A stretch of 64,000 nt of DNA from Chaetoderma sp. LZ-2023a (GCA_034401795.1 CM067373.1:86337023-86401022); one strand, 5' to 3'; positions 1 through 13,400 are shown, counted from the first letter of the stretch. Program-made: numbers and translations. The notes: generated from the letters alone by a model not told the origin.

Positions 1-32
1 TTGAGTGTTAAAGTGTTAATAGAGGCATGTTA

Positions 33-1070
33 TTAGTCCCCTACAGGTAAAACCGGGGGCGGGGGATGGATAATAGGTTTGCACTCCGTCTGTCCATCCG
101 TCTGTCGGTCGGTTTACCGCACCTTTTCGCAGTCCTTCAAGTTATTCGGCTGAGAATTGGTACATTTCTTTGTTATGAGAAGTTACAGACCAAGTTCGAG
201 TTTCAGGCGTATGCGTCAATTTTTGATAGAGTTATGCCCCCTTCCGACTTAAGAAATACCAAAAAATTTTCATCTTTCCGCAATTTTTTTCGCACTCCTT
301 CAAGATATTGTAAGCAAAAATGGTACATCCCTTTGATATAAGGAGTTACAGAGCAAGTTCGAGTTTCAGACATTTTCGTAAATCTTTCATGGAGTTATGC
401 CCCCTTTCGTCTTGTGAAATACGAAAAATATAAGTTTTCCACACTTTTTCGCAGCCTTTCAAGATATCCTACTGAGAATTGCTACATTGCTTTGTTATGA
501 GAAGTTACAGACTAGTTCGAATTTTAGGCGTATGCGTCAATTTATTATGGAGTTCTGCCCCCTTTTGACTTAAGAAATACGAAGAATATCAGCTTTCCGC
601 ACTTTTTTTGCACTCCTTCAAGATATTTAAGAGAAAATCGGTACATCGCTTTAGTATAAGGAGTTATAGAGCAAGTTCGAGTTTCAGACATGTTCATCAA
701 TTTCTCATGGAGTTATGCCCTCTTTCGATTTATGAAATACGAAAAATATTAGTTTTCCTAAATTTGTTTCGCAGCCCTTCGAGATATTCAACTGAGAATT
801 GGTACATTGCTTTGTTATGAGAAATTACAGAGCAAGTTCGAATTTCAGGCATTTGCATCAATTTCTGATGGAGTTATGCCCCCTTTTGACTTATGAAATA
901 CAAACATATCAGCTTTCAAGACTCGTTCTTCTTCACCATATATAACTGAAACCTGGTTTATTGCTTTGTTATGAGAACTTACAGATCATGTTTGAGTTTC
1001 AGCTGCTTCTGTCGATTTTTAAATAGAGTTTTTGATTGTCAATGTCGATTTATATCACCAGGTAGGGGAC
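33..1070. repeat. R1 dispersed repeat with about five internal 160 bp units
   Basis: The left edge carries TAGTCCCCTACAGGTAAAAC and the right edge carries an imperfect inverted match (CCAGGTAGGGGAC at about 1058-1070). Between them a unit with the anchor GAGTTATGCCCC recurs at 229, 392, 550, 710 and 871, so the period is about 158-163 bp. A second copy lies at 20737-21291. No coding potential is conserved between units. It looks like a non-autonomous element with an internal tandem array. Confidence 0.65.
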
Positions 1071-1308
1071 ATATTGCAAAGCAACCGAATGCTTGTTGTA
1101 AGTAGACTGGTGTGGGTGGCTGGTGGGGATGTCACCTGTGCATCCATTACGGGACACGATTTGGAACAGATTTTCACTGAAAATTAATACGGATCCATTT
1201 CTAGCTATTTTCTTCGCATTCGATGATTTGTGTCTGTTATGTTGGTTTGTGTCTGTTATGTTGATTTGTGTGTGTTATGTAGTTAGTTTGACATGTTGTT
1301 TATTATAG

Positions 1309-1494
1309 GTGCCATTGTGTATTGACTCGTCAAACTTTGCTGTCGTGGAAGCGGGCTTGAAGTGCACTCAGGGTAAATGTATTGTGAACAGTATCAGTTT
1401 GAAAGAGGGCGAGGCTGATTTTATCAAGAAGGCCAGAATTATTAAGCAGCACGGGGCCGCTGTTGTTGTGATGGCTTTTGATGAAGATGGACAA
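1309..1494 (+). CDS. MTR: MTR exon, methyl-folate (pterin) domain, first exon in window
   Basis: The exon follows TATTATAG and ends CAA|GTATGT, with 62 codons in phase 0. It reads [10 protein letters not shown]... to MAFDEDGQ, the part of the TIM-barrel pterin domain holding the CIDSSN and MAFDE motifs typical of MTR. The first residues correspond to roughly residue 450 of the vertebrate enzyme, so several exons are missing to the left. Confidence 0.95.
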
Positions 1495-4400
1495 GTATGT
1501 TATTTAAACATCTAGTGTAAAGTCAGCCAAAACTTACTTTTGTATGACCTTAAGAAATATCCATTTGCAGACCAGGAGACAATTTTTAAAATAAACCTAG
1601 CCAATCTTTCGTTGTTAAACTTTCAAATATCGTCGTTTGCGTGGCTTGCAAATGGACGTTTAGTAACCACCTTCAACCTGTGTTGAGATAGAAAAAATAT
1701 CCGTGTGTATGATCATGCACGATTTCAGATGGGCAATATCCCTATATTTCAATAGTTGGAAATCTCATCTATAAAAGAATTCACATTCAGATTTTAAATT
1801 CAAATTTACTTATTTCATGATTGATCGAATTTACATTTGACTATGGGCAGCCCATGGAAATGCCAGGTCTATAATTGATGAACCCCATACATTAAAGGAT
1901 GACAAGAGAGAAAACATTATTAGACATTTACACTAAGGCCGAGGCAGTATACTTTGATATAAGACAATGTATGTAGCTAGACACTTGCATTAGTACTTTA
2001 CTAACATTAGAAAATAATTATTATAAATCTCCAATCGTTGTTTACAATCAAATCAAACTCATGTTAGCGATAGTTATCAGGGCAGAACTTAAGTCTCAAG
2101 ATGTAGTGGAGATGTACATGCATGTCTTGAAGAAATTTTCTGTTCACAGTGTCTAGTACCGTCTCATAATTATTTTGGTAGTGAAAAGGGCAAACAACAT
2201 CTGGGGATAAAAGTAGCTTGTATGATTAAATAGAAGTTCACGCTCATTCATATAATAATATGTATACTATTCCATACAAATTTCTATTTCTTTTTATGTT
2301 ACAGGCGACTGACGCGCTGCGAAAATTAGAAATCTGCACACGTTCGTACCGGATTCTGACGGAGAAGTTAGGTTATAACTCATGTGACATTATTTTTGAT
2401 CCTAACATCCTCACAATAGCGACTGGGATTGAAGAGCACAATGCATATGGAATTGAGTTTATCAATGCAATAAAACAAATTAAGGTGAGTATGTATGATT
2501 TTAACACTTGAATCATCAAATTTGTTTAAGAAACTAAATTTTCTCAGAAAATATCCATTTGCTGACCAAGAGAAGACTATTTTTTCAAATTTTCACTGGA
2601 ATTACTGGCTCGGTTATCGAGCCAATCATTACAGTGGTAAATTTGACAAAAATAGTTTTAGTTTTCTCCTTGGCAGTAAATAGATATTCCTAAAGATCAC
2701 CTGAGAGGAAAGTTTTGTCTGACTTGTCAATTTAAGGGTTAAAATGACCAACTGGCCAAAAAATAACTATTTGGAAAACAATTAAGGAAATTTGAGTAAA
2801 CTTGGCACTAAAATCACTGACTCGGTTACTGAACCAGTCACCCTAGTGCTGAGTTTTTTAGAATATTTTCATTTTGATCTGCATATGACCGTTCTTTATG
2901 TGAACATACATGTATTTTTACAATTTTTAGCATTTACGGTTTAATAATATTGTTATAAAACAAGGTTGCTGGTGGATGGGCTACACGGTCTGTCGGGTAT
3001 TTCACTTCAAGAGTATACTTACCTCCCTAATACTTTTGATATTGCTAAATATTGGCTTTCACTCAATAAACACTCAGATTAAAACAGTTAGGTGCCCCTA
3101 CTGGGCAGGGAGTCAGAGCGTAGTCTGGCGGATGCCAGCCCCACCACCGCGCATGCGCAGACTAGCACTTCCTCTTTGCTAGATTATTGGCAAAGAGATC
3201 ACACATGTTTTTTTGTTCAATAGCTTTTTCGCTCTCTTAAACTGTTTAAGTGGTGTTTGTTTGGAGTGTTAGTCACTTTTTTGGATGGCGGATAGGAATA
3301 CGTCGCCACAGGAGGACGGAGGACCTTTAAATCAGGTGACTTCTAGTAAAATTAGCGAGTTTTCTTCCCGGTGTATTGTGTTTCCGGGACTCGCGTTTAC
3401 CGTGATAAGCGCCTTGGTTGGTTGGGTTATATCAACTCGGTGCTACCTAGGACTAATTTCTCTTTCTGTTTATGTCCACAGGTCTGTATGACGCTAGGTG
3501 GTGACGTCACAGTACCAGAGAATTAGTATTCTCTCCACCATGGTTCCATTTCCTACTAACACTGTTAGGTTATCTAACCAAATGAAAAATTATGTCCAGT
3601 GAGTTGGAGGCCTGGTATAAAGGTCTTCTCACTTTGCCCTCTTGATCCAATTCCTTCCCCATGAGGTGGAGAGAGTTAAGAGGCGTGCAGATGGTGGAGT
3701 TTCCGGTTCGTCACGTTGGATGGTTTGTCTATACAAAGTGTCAGGTATCTAGTTATTGATAATGTGGTGATGTTAATTATTGTAAACAATCAAAGGGAGA
3801 TAATTAACATTTTTGCCAGAAAAGAGTTATCTATATGTATCTGATGGTTGTGTAGTCAACTTATCCATTCAGCATACAATTCGTCCTTGCACTTGGATGT
3901 TTTGTTGGGATCGAATTTTTCCTGTCACGGGATTAATGACGTCATAATCAGCTGGCTATGTATTTATTAGCAATTCAAGCGCTATGCTGGTTTTTGATGT
4001 ATATTGATCTTTATGATCGTTTTCCTTCTCCTTGAGTTGGATTGAGTTTCTAAGCTTAACTAGTTGCTCATACTCCTTGTCCTTTGCCCTGTTTCAGGGA
4101 CCGGGTTGCGCGTCCTGTGGACGTTTTATGCATGTAAAGTTCTGGCCGCATCTGTGTTATCGATGTAGCCCTTGTGGTCCATTGATTAATTGTGACATAT
4201 GTAAGCACTGGGGGGGCGAGTTAATGTCCGAATTCTTGTGCTGCTTACAGGCGACGGACAAGGTGGTAGAGGAGGAGAAGAAGAAGAAGCGGAAACGAGA
4301 GGTTGTAAGTAGGAAGGGTAAGGGGAAGGTCTCGTCCGCGGTGGATATGGAGACCTTCCGGACCAAGATGTTGGGAGAGATGAAGAGGACAATAAAAGAT

Positions 4401-7400
4401 TTGGTTCCAGGGTTGCTTCGTGGCATGCTTCCTGGACCAGATCCTTTATTGTCCTCATCATCGGCTTCGGAGCAGGTAATCCCCGCCTCTGGATCGATTT
4501 TCCTTAGTCCGCTTCCGTTGTCCGACGATTCAGAGGTGGCCCCATTAGAGGGGGCGTTCCACGGCCCTGGCAGCAGGCTTATTGCCGCGCCGATAGGGGA
4601 CCGTGGACGGTTGTCGCTGGAACCCGCTGGCTGCTTATCAGTCCAGGGGTATCCGCACGCCGCGGTGGCCAGTACCTCCTATGGCACCGTTCCTGGTCAG
4701 CCCGGGTTAGCTCTCTTTGCTGACCCGGGGTCTAATCTTTCTGACCAGGGTGATGAGGATTACCTGCTAGGGTCGCCGTCTGACGACGTGGACATGGATG
4801 AAGACGTTTGTGCACCCCTCGCGGGGAATACAGGCGCTTTTTTCCACGGTATTACTCACCCTGGAGTAAGGTCCGCGGTTCAGGTGGTGGCCCAGGGCGC
4901 TGCTGATGGCCAGCGGTACCGCATACCTCGGCTTGCCGAGAGTGTAGCTGGTGCTGGCCGGGCCCGTGGTAGGGCTATATATACCCCGCGCTCTACCGCG
5001 GTGCCTGCTCCTGGTCAAACCAGAGATATTCTCATGCCGGTGCTGTCAGGCCCGCATGTTTTCCCTGGCTTGCCAGGTGTATCAGCGTACCCGCCGTCAA
5101 GCTCTACTGCTTGCGCTCAGGAGGAAGACGAAGGACCCCGTCTTGTAGAGCGCTCGCAGTTAGCCACGGAGGAGGATTGGTATGACGCTTGCCAGTGGTT
5201 GGTGAGCGTTAGGCCTGATCTGCCCGTGGAGCAGTCGGCTAGCCACCGTGTTCACACGCCGTGGTTAGCTGGGAAACCAACTGCTAACGCTATGCCTTCT
5301 CTGCCGCTGGCGGAGCATGTCGTTGACATGTTCAAGGCGGCGGAGTCGTCCATTAACACGAGTGGACGTCTCGCGAAGGCCCCTCGCGAGGTGGCCAGGC
5401 GTTGTCGCATCGTGCCCCTGGACTACCAGCGGTACGGTGTGGTACCCAAGCCCGGCGTGGATGACCGCGCGGCTTTGGGTGAGGATACGCGGCCAGGATC
5501 CCGTTCTGACGCGGGGGTCTTGTGCGCGAACGCGTTGCGTTCGGCGAATACCGCGTTGCGTGATGCGGAGGAGAGTGGGAGGGCTTCGATTGCCGCTCTG
5601 TCCCACGTCTCCCAGCTGTTACAGGGGGTAGTAACGGCATCCGCATCGCGCCAGCCAGGCCCGCTCGCGGTCCAGCGAACCATCCAGGATGGTATTAACC
5701 TGGCGCTGGACTGTATGACGCGGGCGGTGACCAGGAGTGTCAGGGCAAGACGCACATTTGCCCTGGACAATCTGTGCCCGTCTCAGGACCTGTATAATAG
5801 GCTACTCCGTACGCCTATGACGGGTCCTGGTCTTTTTGGAGGTGAGGGATGTCGCCACCTCCAGGAGACGGTCACCCTGGTGAATAACCAGAGGGCGCTG
5901 CGCGAACAGTTTGAGGTGCTGCGTCGTGCTAACGTTCGCGCCGCGGCCCCTGCGTATCGTCCCCTGCAGGCTCGAGGTGGTGCTGGCCAAGTCAGAGGCC
6001 AGCCGCCGTCGCAGCGCCGGCCTCGGCCGCGTGCGATTCGGCCAGCAGTGAGGGGGGCGCAGGCTCCTCAGCCGCCGTCAGCCAGGCAGCCGCCCGTGCA
6101 CCGAGGTGCGCGCGGGGCGGGGCGGGTCGCGCGAGGATCTGGGCGTGGTTATCGTTCCTGACAGGGCGCTTACCGCGGTAAGGACCACGCCGGTGTGTAT
6201 GGCGACGGAGACAGTGCCGCTCTTGCATGCCTTGTGTCCACCGCGGTCCCTAGGTGGACCGGTGGGAGGCCGGCTAGCCGACCACATGCAAGAGTGGGAA
6301 CGGTTAACTCAGGACCGTTTAGTCTTGCGATGGCTTTCCGTGGGGTATCATCCAGAGTGGATGACAGGCCCGCCGTCGCGACTGTCTCTGGTGCCAGTCT
6401 GGACTCCCATTCCGAGAGATCCAGATCAAAGGTTGTGTATCGAGGAGGAGATAAATTCCCTCGTACAGAAAGGAGCTATTCAGCCGGCACAAAGGTGTCC
6501 GGGCTTCTATTCAACCCTGTTCTTGGTAACAAAACGCACCGGTGGGTGGAGACCGATTCTCAACCTCAAGCCATTGAACAAGTTCATGGAGACGCCCAGT
6601 TTCAAGATGGAAACGGTGCGCTCGGTGTTGGCGGGGTTGGAGAGGGGGATGTGGACGGCGTCGATAGATTTGAAGGACGCTTATTTCCACATCCCCATCC
6701 ACAGGAGTTTCTGTCGCTTCCTGAGATTTGCATTCCAGGGCAGACAGTGGGAATTCAGGGTGTTGCCCTTCGGAATTTCCACGGCTCCTCGGGTTTTCAC
6801 CCGTGTGGTTCTTGCGATCACAGCATACCTCCGCAGGAGAAGCATAGCAGTCCACACGTACATAGACGACTGGCTGTTGAAAGCGCACACCCGGGAAAGT
6901 TTGTCCGCCAATCTGGAGATTGTTTTGAAAATTCTCACAGACTTGGGCTGGATGATCAATTTCCCAAAATCAGAGCTGACTCCATCCCAGAAGTTTGTTT
7001 ACCTGGGGATGTTCTTCGATCTGGAGACAGGATATGTTTATCCTACTCAGGAGAGAGTTCAAATACTCATCTCGTTGATTCAGTCAGTGTGCGACAGTCG
7101 TCATGTCCTGGCACGGGTTTACTTGAGAATGCTGGGGTTGATGGTTTCGTTGGAACCAGTCATTCCTCAGGCCGCCTTACGCAGGCGGCCGATCCAGTTG
7201 TTTCTCATGACACAATGGACCCAGAGTACAGGTTCGCTGGACTCGAATGTGTCAGTGTTGGCGCCTCTGATTCACCACCTGCAATGGTGGTTGAATACAG
7301 AGAATCTCTTGCTGGGGGTTTTGCTAACCCCTCCCCACCCTCAGGTGACTGTGTATACAGATGCATCGATGGAGGGCTGGGGAGCTTGCCTGGAGGAATC

Positions 7401-10400
7401 CACGATATCAGGGCTTTGGAATCTGGAACAGTCACAGGAACATATAAATCTACTGGAGCTAAGAGCAGTAGTCCTGGGCCTGGAACATTTCTTACAGAAA
7501 GTTCAGGGCAAGATTGTTCTTATTCGTTCAGACAACTCAACAGTTGTGACTTACATAAACCGCCAGGGCGGAACAAAGTCGCCCAGTCTCTGTATGATGA
7601 CATGGAAACTGCTTTGTTGGTGTCTGGATCACCAGATTACCTTGAAAGCAGTTCATATTCCGGGAAGGTTAAACCTGCTAGCAGACTCATTGAGCCGAAG
7701 GATGAGTGTTTTACCCACGGAATGGCAACTAAATCAATGTGTGGCGGATCGTCTGTTCGACCATTGGGGGAAACCCAACATCGATTTGTTCGCAACGAAG
7801 AAGAATGCGAAGATGACGACGTACGTCTCTCCGATTCCGGATCCAAGCGCTTTCGCAACAGATGCGTTAGCTATCAGCTGGGGGAGAATGTATGCATATG
7901 CATTCCCTCCAGCAATCCTGATTCCAAAAATTCTTCAGAAAATCAGACAAGAGGAATGCCAAGTGCTTCTGATCGCCCCGGATTGGCCAAGCCGATCATG
8001 GTATACGGATCTGCTGGACCTTCTGGTCTGCAATCCGGTTCCTCTGCCTCTGATGGACGATATTATCTTCCAGGGCAAGGCCCTTCACAACAATCCGTCA
8101 ATGTTCAGATTGACTGCGTGGATGTTGATACAAGTCATACCACTTCCCTGACAGCCGTCCCCACACAGGACAAAAAGGCAGCATGTAGTTAGTCCCCCCC
8201 CCCCAGGTAATACATGATGTTTGTTAATTGTGTTCTATCAATATCTTGATTGCTCTATGTTGCTTTTTGATGGTTTCCAGTTTGAAAAAACAGTCACGGA
8301 ATATAACAATTGTTTTCGTCACTTCCTGAAATCTGCATGTTCGAATGATTACTTAATGTTCTATTCTGGATGTAGGAGTCTAGGTGACCAACAAATTTAG
8401 CAAACCAGAGTGGGAATGAAAAAGGGAGTGACAATAGGATGGAGAAGGGCAGATACCGTGCCCTCATGATAATGTGCTTAGAAATCAGGTTTGGACACAC
8501 ATTGATCATTGATCTCCATCGTTTACCAATAAGTGTGTTTAAAGAATATGTAATAATTAGTAACATTGCCTGGTTTATGTTTCACACACCTATGCTAATC
8601 ATTATCTTACTGGTCAATTTTTAGGACAATCTGCCTGGAGCTCGAGTAAGCGGAGGTGTTTCTAATTTTTCATTCTCTTTTCGGGGCATGGAGGCTGTTC
8701 GAGAAGCTATGCACTCTGTGTTCTTGTATCACGCCATAAAGGTAAATATTACAGGATTGCTATCTAGTCCTACATTGTACACAAATTGAAGGATAGCTCG
8801 AGATGATCATCCAAATTTGTCAAGAAAATACAAATTTCTAAATTTTACAAAGAAAGGCCTGCAAATGAACATTTCCAAAGAGGCAGTGGAGAGGCTGTTT
8901 TAGCCGGGTTGACAATTAAGGAGTTAATAGCAACAATACTGGCAAAACTGGTGCATATTTTGAGTATTTTAATGGAAAGCTCATACATCAATAGCTACCA
9001 GTCAAAATAGTCTCAAAATAATCAACAGACTATTTGGTACCATACATCGTGATGACATTGTCATTGTCTGGTATATAGAGTTGAAAGGGTTTATGTTGAG
9101 TCTGTAACAATCTCATCCCAATGTTTACAGCACTCGCTCATTCATGTTTAAGCTTTCATTTTATGTATATATTCTAGTCTGGGTTGGACATGGCGATTGT
9201 GAATGCTGGTAGTCTACCCGTCTACGATGAAATTAAGGCAGAGTTATTGGACTTGTGTGAGAAGTTACTATGGAACAAAGATCCAGAGGGGACAGAGAAG
9301 CTCCTCACTTATGCACAGGTAGATTTTTAAAACATTTAATAGTCAGGCCTGCCAAAACAGACCTGCAGTGATTTTGAAGTACATGTCAATTTTGCAGGCC
9401 AAAGTATGACTATTTTCTAAAATATACCACTGAAATGACTGGCTCAATAACCGAGCCAGTGATTCTATGTGGTAAATGAAAAAAAATAGATGCAAATGGA
9501 TTTCAGTAAGCATAAATTTCTATTTTCCTAGCAAATGTTGACCATTAAATTATTAAGTAATTTCATGCAAGCAGTCATGCACCCACACATGCACATATGC
9601 AAGCAGTCGCACCCACACATGCACATATGCAAGCCGTCATGCACCCACACATGCACATATGCAAGCAGTCATGCACCCACACATGCACATATGCAAGCAG
9701 TCATGCACCCACACATGCACATATGCAAGCAGTCATGCACCCACACATGCACATATGCAAGCAGTCATGCACCCACACATGCACATATGCAAGCAGTCAT
9801 GCACATATGCAAGCAGTCATGCACCCACACATGCACATATGCAAGCAGTCATGCACCCACACATGCACATATGCAAGCAGTCATACACCCACACATGCAC
9901 ATATGCAAGCAGTCATGCACCCACACATGCACATATGCAAGCAGTCATGCACCCACACATGCACATATGCAAGCAGTCATGCACCCACACATGCACATAT
10001 GCAAGCAGTCATGCACCCACACATGCACATATGCAAGCAGTCATGCACCCACACATGCACATATGCAAGCAGTCATGCACCCACACATGCACATATGCAA
10101 GCAGTCATGCGCCCACACATGCACATATGCAAGCAGTCATGCGCCCACACATGCACATATGCAAGCAGTCATGCGCCCACACATGCACATATGCAAGCAG
10201 TCATGCGCCCACACATGCACATATGCAAGCAGTCATGCACCCACACATGCACATATGCAAGCAGTCATGCACCCACACATGCACATATGCAAGCAGTCAT
10301 GCACCCACACATGCACATATGCAAGCAGTCATGCACCCACACATGCACATATGCAAGCGAACAAAGTTTTATTAACCATCAAGCAATGTTTGTATTTATT

Positions 10401-13400
10401 AGCTCATTGGCCAGTAGTCTCAGTTCCTATCACAGTTGTATCAGAGGAAAGCAGCTATGATTCCCAGCAATTGGATTAGCTATGAGATGTCCTTATCTGC
10501 TTACATGTAGCCCAGAGCCAGTAAATAGGTGGAAAACATCCTAGTGTTACACATGAATTATAACCATCTAACATGTCTAAATCTTGTCGTGAAGAATTTG
10601 TGAAATTGTAAAGATGAAAAAGGAATTCAACGATATATATATATAGTTTCTAAAGGGGTGCGGGAGATGGTTGGGTAAGGCTAGCAGGAAGTTGTTGTTA
10701 TAGGGTGCATTTTAAATTATTGAATTAATTTATTAGCTCACCTGGCCTGAAAGGCCAAGTGAGCTTATGCCGTGGCGACCGTCCGTCGTGTCTCCATCCG
10801 TCGTCTGTCCGTCCGTCAACTTTTCCTTTACACAATTTCTTCTCAAGAACCACTGGGCCGATTTCAATTATATTTGGCAGGAAGCATCCTTAGGGCATAG
10901 GGATCCAAGTTTGTTCAAATAGAGCAATTTGGCCGGTGGCCATCTTGGATTTCGGCAGATTTTAGGAAACGTCTTTAAAAATCTTCTCTGAAACCACATG
11001 AGGAATCGATTCAAAACTCATGAAACATTATCTAGGGAAAGAGGTAAGCCAAGTTTGTTCAAGAAGACTTGATTGACGAAATGGTTCGGTGGCCATCTTG
11101 GATGACCTAGTTTTCCCAAAAACGACTTCTCCAAAACCGCTGTAGGGATCAGGCCGAAATTTGGGAGATATGATTAGGGACTAAGGGCCATTAAAGTTAG
11201 TTCAAGGGAAGTTAATCCGTCAAAAAACATGGCCACCGTGGGCCAATCAAAATGTGGCATGTTTGGCGGCCATATTGGATTTTTTTATTTGATGAATTTT
11301 GAGGCCGAAATTGTTTCTATATATGGTTTTGGGTATTCTGAGCTCAAATTTGCCACTTTCGAAACTGTCGGATAAACGGTTTGCTGGCCATCTTGGATTA
11401 TTTTCCCGCCAAAGGCACCCATACTAAAGCAATGGGAAATTTTTAATGTTTTCTTCTGGAGAACTGCTAGGCCGATTTCAATTATATGTAGGAGGAAGCA
11501 TCCTTAGGGCATAGGGATCCAAGTTTGTTCAAATGAAGCTGATCGGCTAATTTGGCTGGTGGCCATCTTGGATTTCTACCGATTTTAGGAAATGTCTTAA
11601 AAAATCTTCTCCGAAATCGCTTGGGGAATCGATTCAAAACTTATGAAACCTCATCTAGGGAAAGACGAGCCAAATTTGCTCAAGACGACTTGATCGACAG
11701 AATGTTTCGGCGGCCATCTTGGATGACCTAGTTTTCCCGAAAATGACTTCTCCAGAACCGCGGAAGGGATCAGGCTGAAATTTGGGAGATATGATCAGGA
11801 ACTAAGGGCCATTAAATTTTGTTGAAGGGAAGTTGCTCTGTCAAAAAACATGGCCGCCGTGGGCCAATCAAAATGGAGCCTGTTTGGCGGCCATATTGGA
11901 TTTTTTTATTTGATGGATTTTGAGGCCAAAATTGGTTCTGTATATGTTTTTTTGTATTCTGAGCTCAAATTTGCAATTTTCAAAATTGTCGGATAAACAG
12001 TTTGACGGGCATCTTGGATAATTTTCTCGTCAAAAGCTCCCATGCTAAAGCAATGGGAAATTTAAAATGTCTTCTCATGAACAACTAGGCCGATTTCAAT
12101 TATGTTTGGCAGGAAGCATCTTTTAGGGCTTAGGGATCCAAGTTTGTTCAAATCAACCCGATCAGCCAATTTGCCTGGCGGCCATTTTGGATTTTGGCTG
12201 ATTTTAGGAAAGGTCTTTAAAAATCTTCTCCGAAACCACTTGGGCAATCTTCATCTAGGCCAAGAGGTAAGCCAAGTTTGTTCAAGAGGACTTGATTGAC
12301 CAAATGGTTCGACGACCATCTTGGATCACCTAGTTTTCCCAAAAACGCCGCCTCCAGAACCGCTGAAGGGGTCAGGCCAAAATTTGGGCCATTAAAATTT
12401 GTTCACGGGAAGTTGATCCATCAAAAAAACATGAGCGCTGTGGGCCAATCAAAATGTAGTATGTTTGGCGACCATATTGCACTTGCAAAAATGTCCACAA
12501 ACTCATTTAAAAGACTGCTAAACCACCCACCAACATTTTGGACAAAAATTGATGGTGCTCCAGGTGAGCGACACAGGACCCTTGGGCCTCTTGTTAATTA
12601 AGTGGCCCAAAAAGTGGATACATATTTACTCATGTTTTATCGGCAAATTACCCATTTTTGACACTATCATCACTGCAAATAAAATCTTGAAGATCATATT
12701 CGCCTTCAGACAATGCAATCAAAATTTCATTAAACATCTAATAGGATTATAGGACCTTATGTTTGAATAACAGCAATAGCACTAGTATCACAGTCAAATT
12801 CAGAAAATACCAAAATGAAGATAGCTCAATGTTTTCACCATTGCAGGGTCTCAAAAAGGGCGGTAAGAAGGTAGAGACAGAGGATGAGTGGAGGAAGAGG
12901 CCTGTAGAAGAGAGAATCTCACATGCTTTGATCAAGGTAATGGCACATTTCTGACCAGAATGGCATGATTATCTATATTATAAGTACAAGTTCTGTACTC
13001 ACTAACTGGCGTAGTTAACCCTTTAATAGTAACATAGGCCAAAACCAGTCTCTGCAATGGTATTGAGGAATATCCATTTGCAGGTTAAGAGAAGACAATT
13101 TTTGACATTTTACCACTGAAATGATTTTCATATTAAATGATTAATTACCCTAATAATATTAAAATTAAAATTAATCATTTAATGGGGAGGAATGTAAAAT
13201 GTTTGCTTCTAAAGTTAATGTCCATTTGCAGACCAGGAGAAGACTATTTTTGAAAATTTACCATTAGAATGACTGGCTTGTTTATAGAGCCAAAAACGAG
13301 ACAGTCATTTCAGTGGTACATTTTGAAAAATAATCTGTTGGCCTGCAAATGGACATTTCTCAAGGCCACTGTAGAGGCCAATTTGGGTGACATGACCATC

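Larger units (their letters stand above)
3000..8127 (+). mobile_element. DIRS retrotransposon copy A, 3'-truncated
   Basis: The left end TTTCACTTCAAGAG is preceded by A, as in the other copies. The body matches copy C at more than 98% by eye (gag differs at about two residues) until GTGGATGTTG at 8118-8127, where homology stops abruptly. The tyrosine recombinase, internal complementary region and right terminal repeat are missing, about 1.9 kb. Because integration needs both ends, a deletion after insertion is the simplest reading. It lies in an MTR intron in sense orientation. Confidence 0.9.

Noticed and set aside
4206-4252. A 50 nt mini-intron in gag (CATAT|GTAAGC to CTTACAG|GC)
   Set aside because: The signals look good, but 50 nt is not a multiple of three and the joined frame hits a stop at AAG-TAG, while the unspliced frame is open.
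5265-5770. Minus-strand frames of 97-125 residues inside DIRS gag and RT (and equivalents in B, C, E)
   Set aside because: They are shadows of GC-rich coding sequence, with no homology recognised, and recur only because the copies are near identical.
6106-6198. GTG at 6106 as RT start
   Set aside because: GTG is not a usual eukaryotic start. The in-frame ATG at 6199 fits better, or the protein is made by frameshift from gag.
9566-10358. CRISPR-like regular array
   Set aside because: The repeats are contiguous with no unique spacers, and the genome is eukaryotic.
9535-10479. Three overlapping His/Cys-rich open frames
   Set aside because: They are the three readings of a 32 bp satellite. The frames stay open only because the unit has no stops in any frame.
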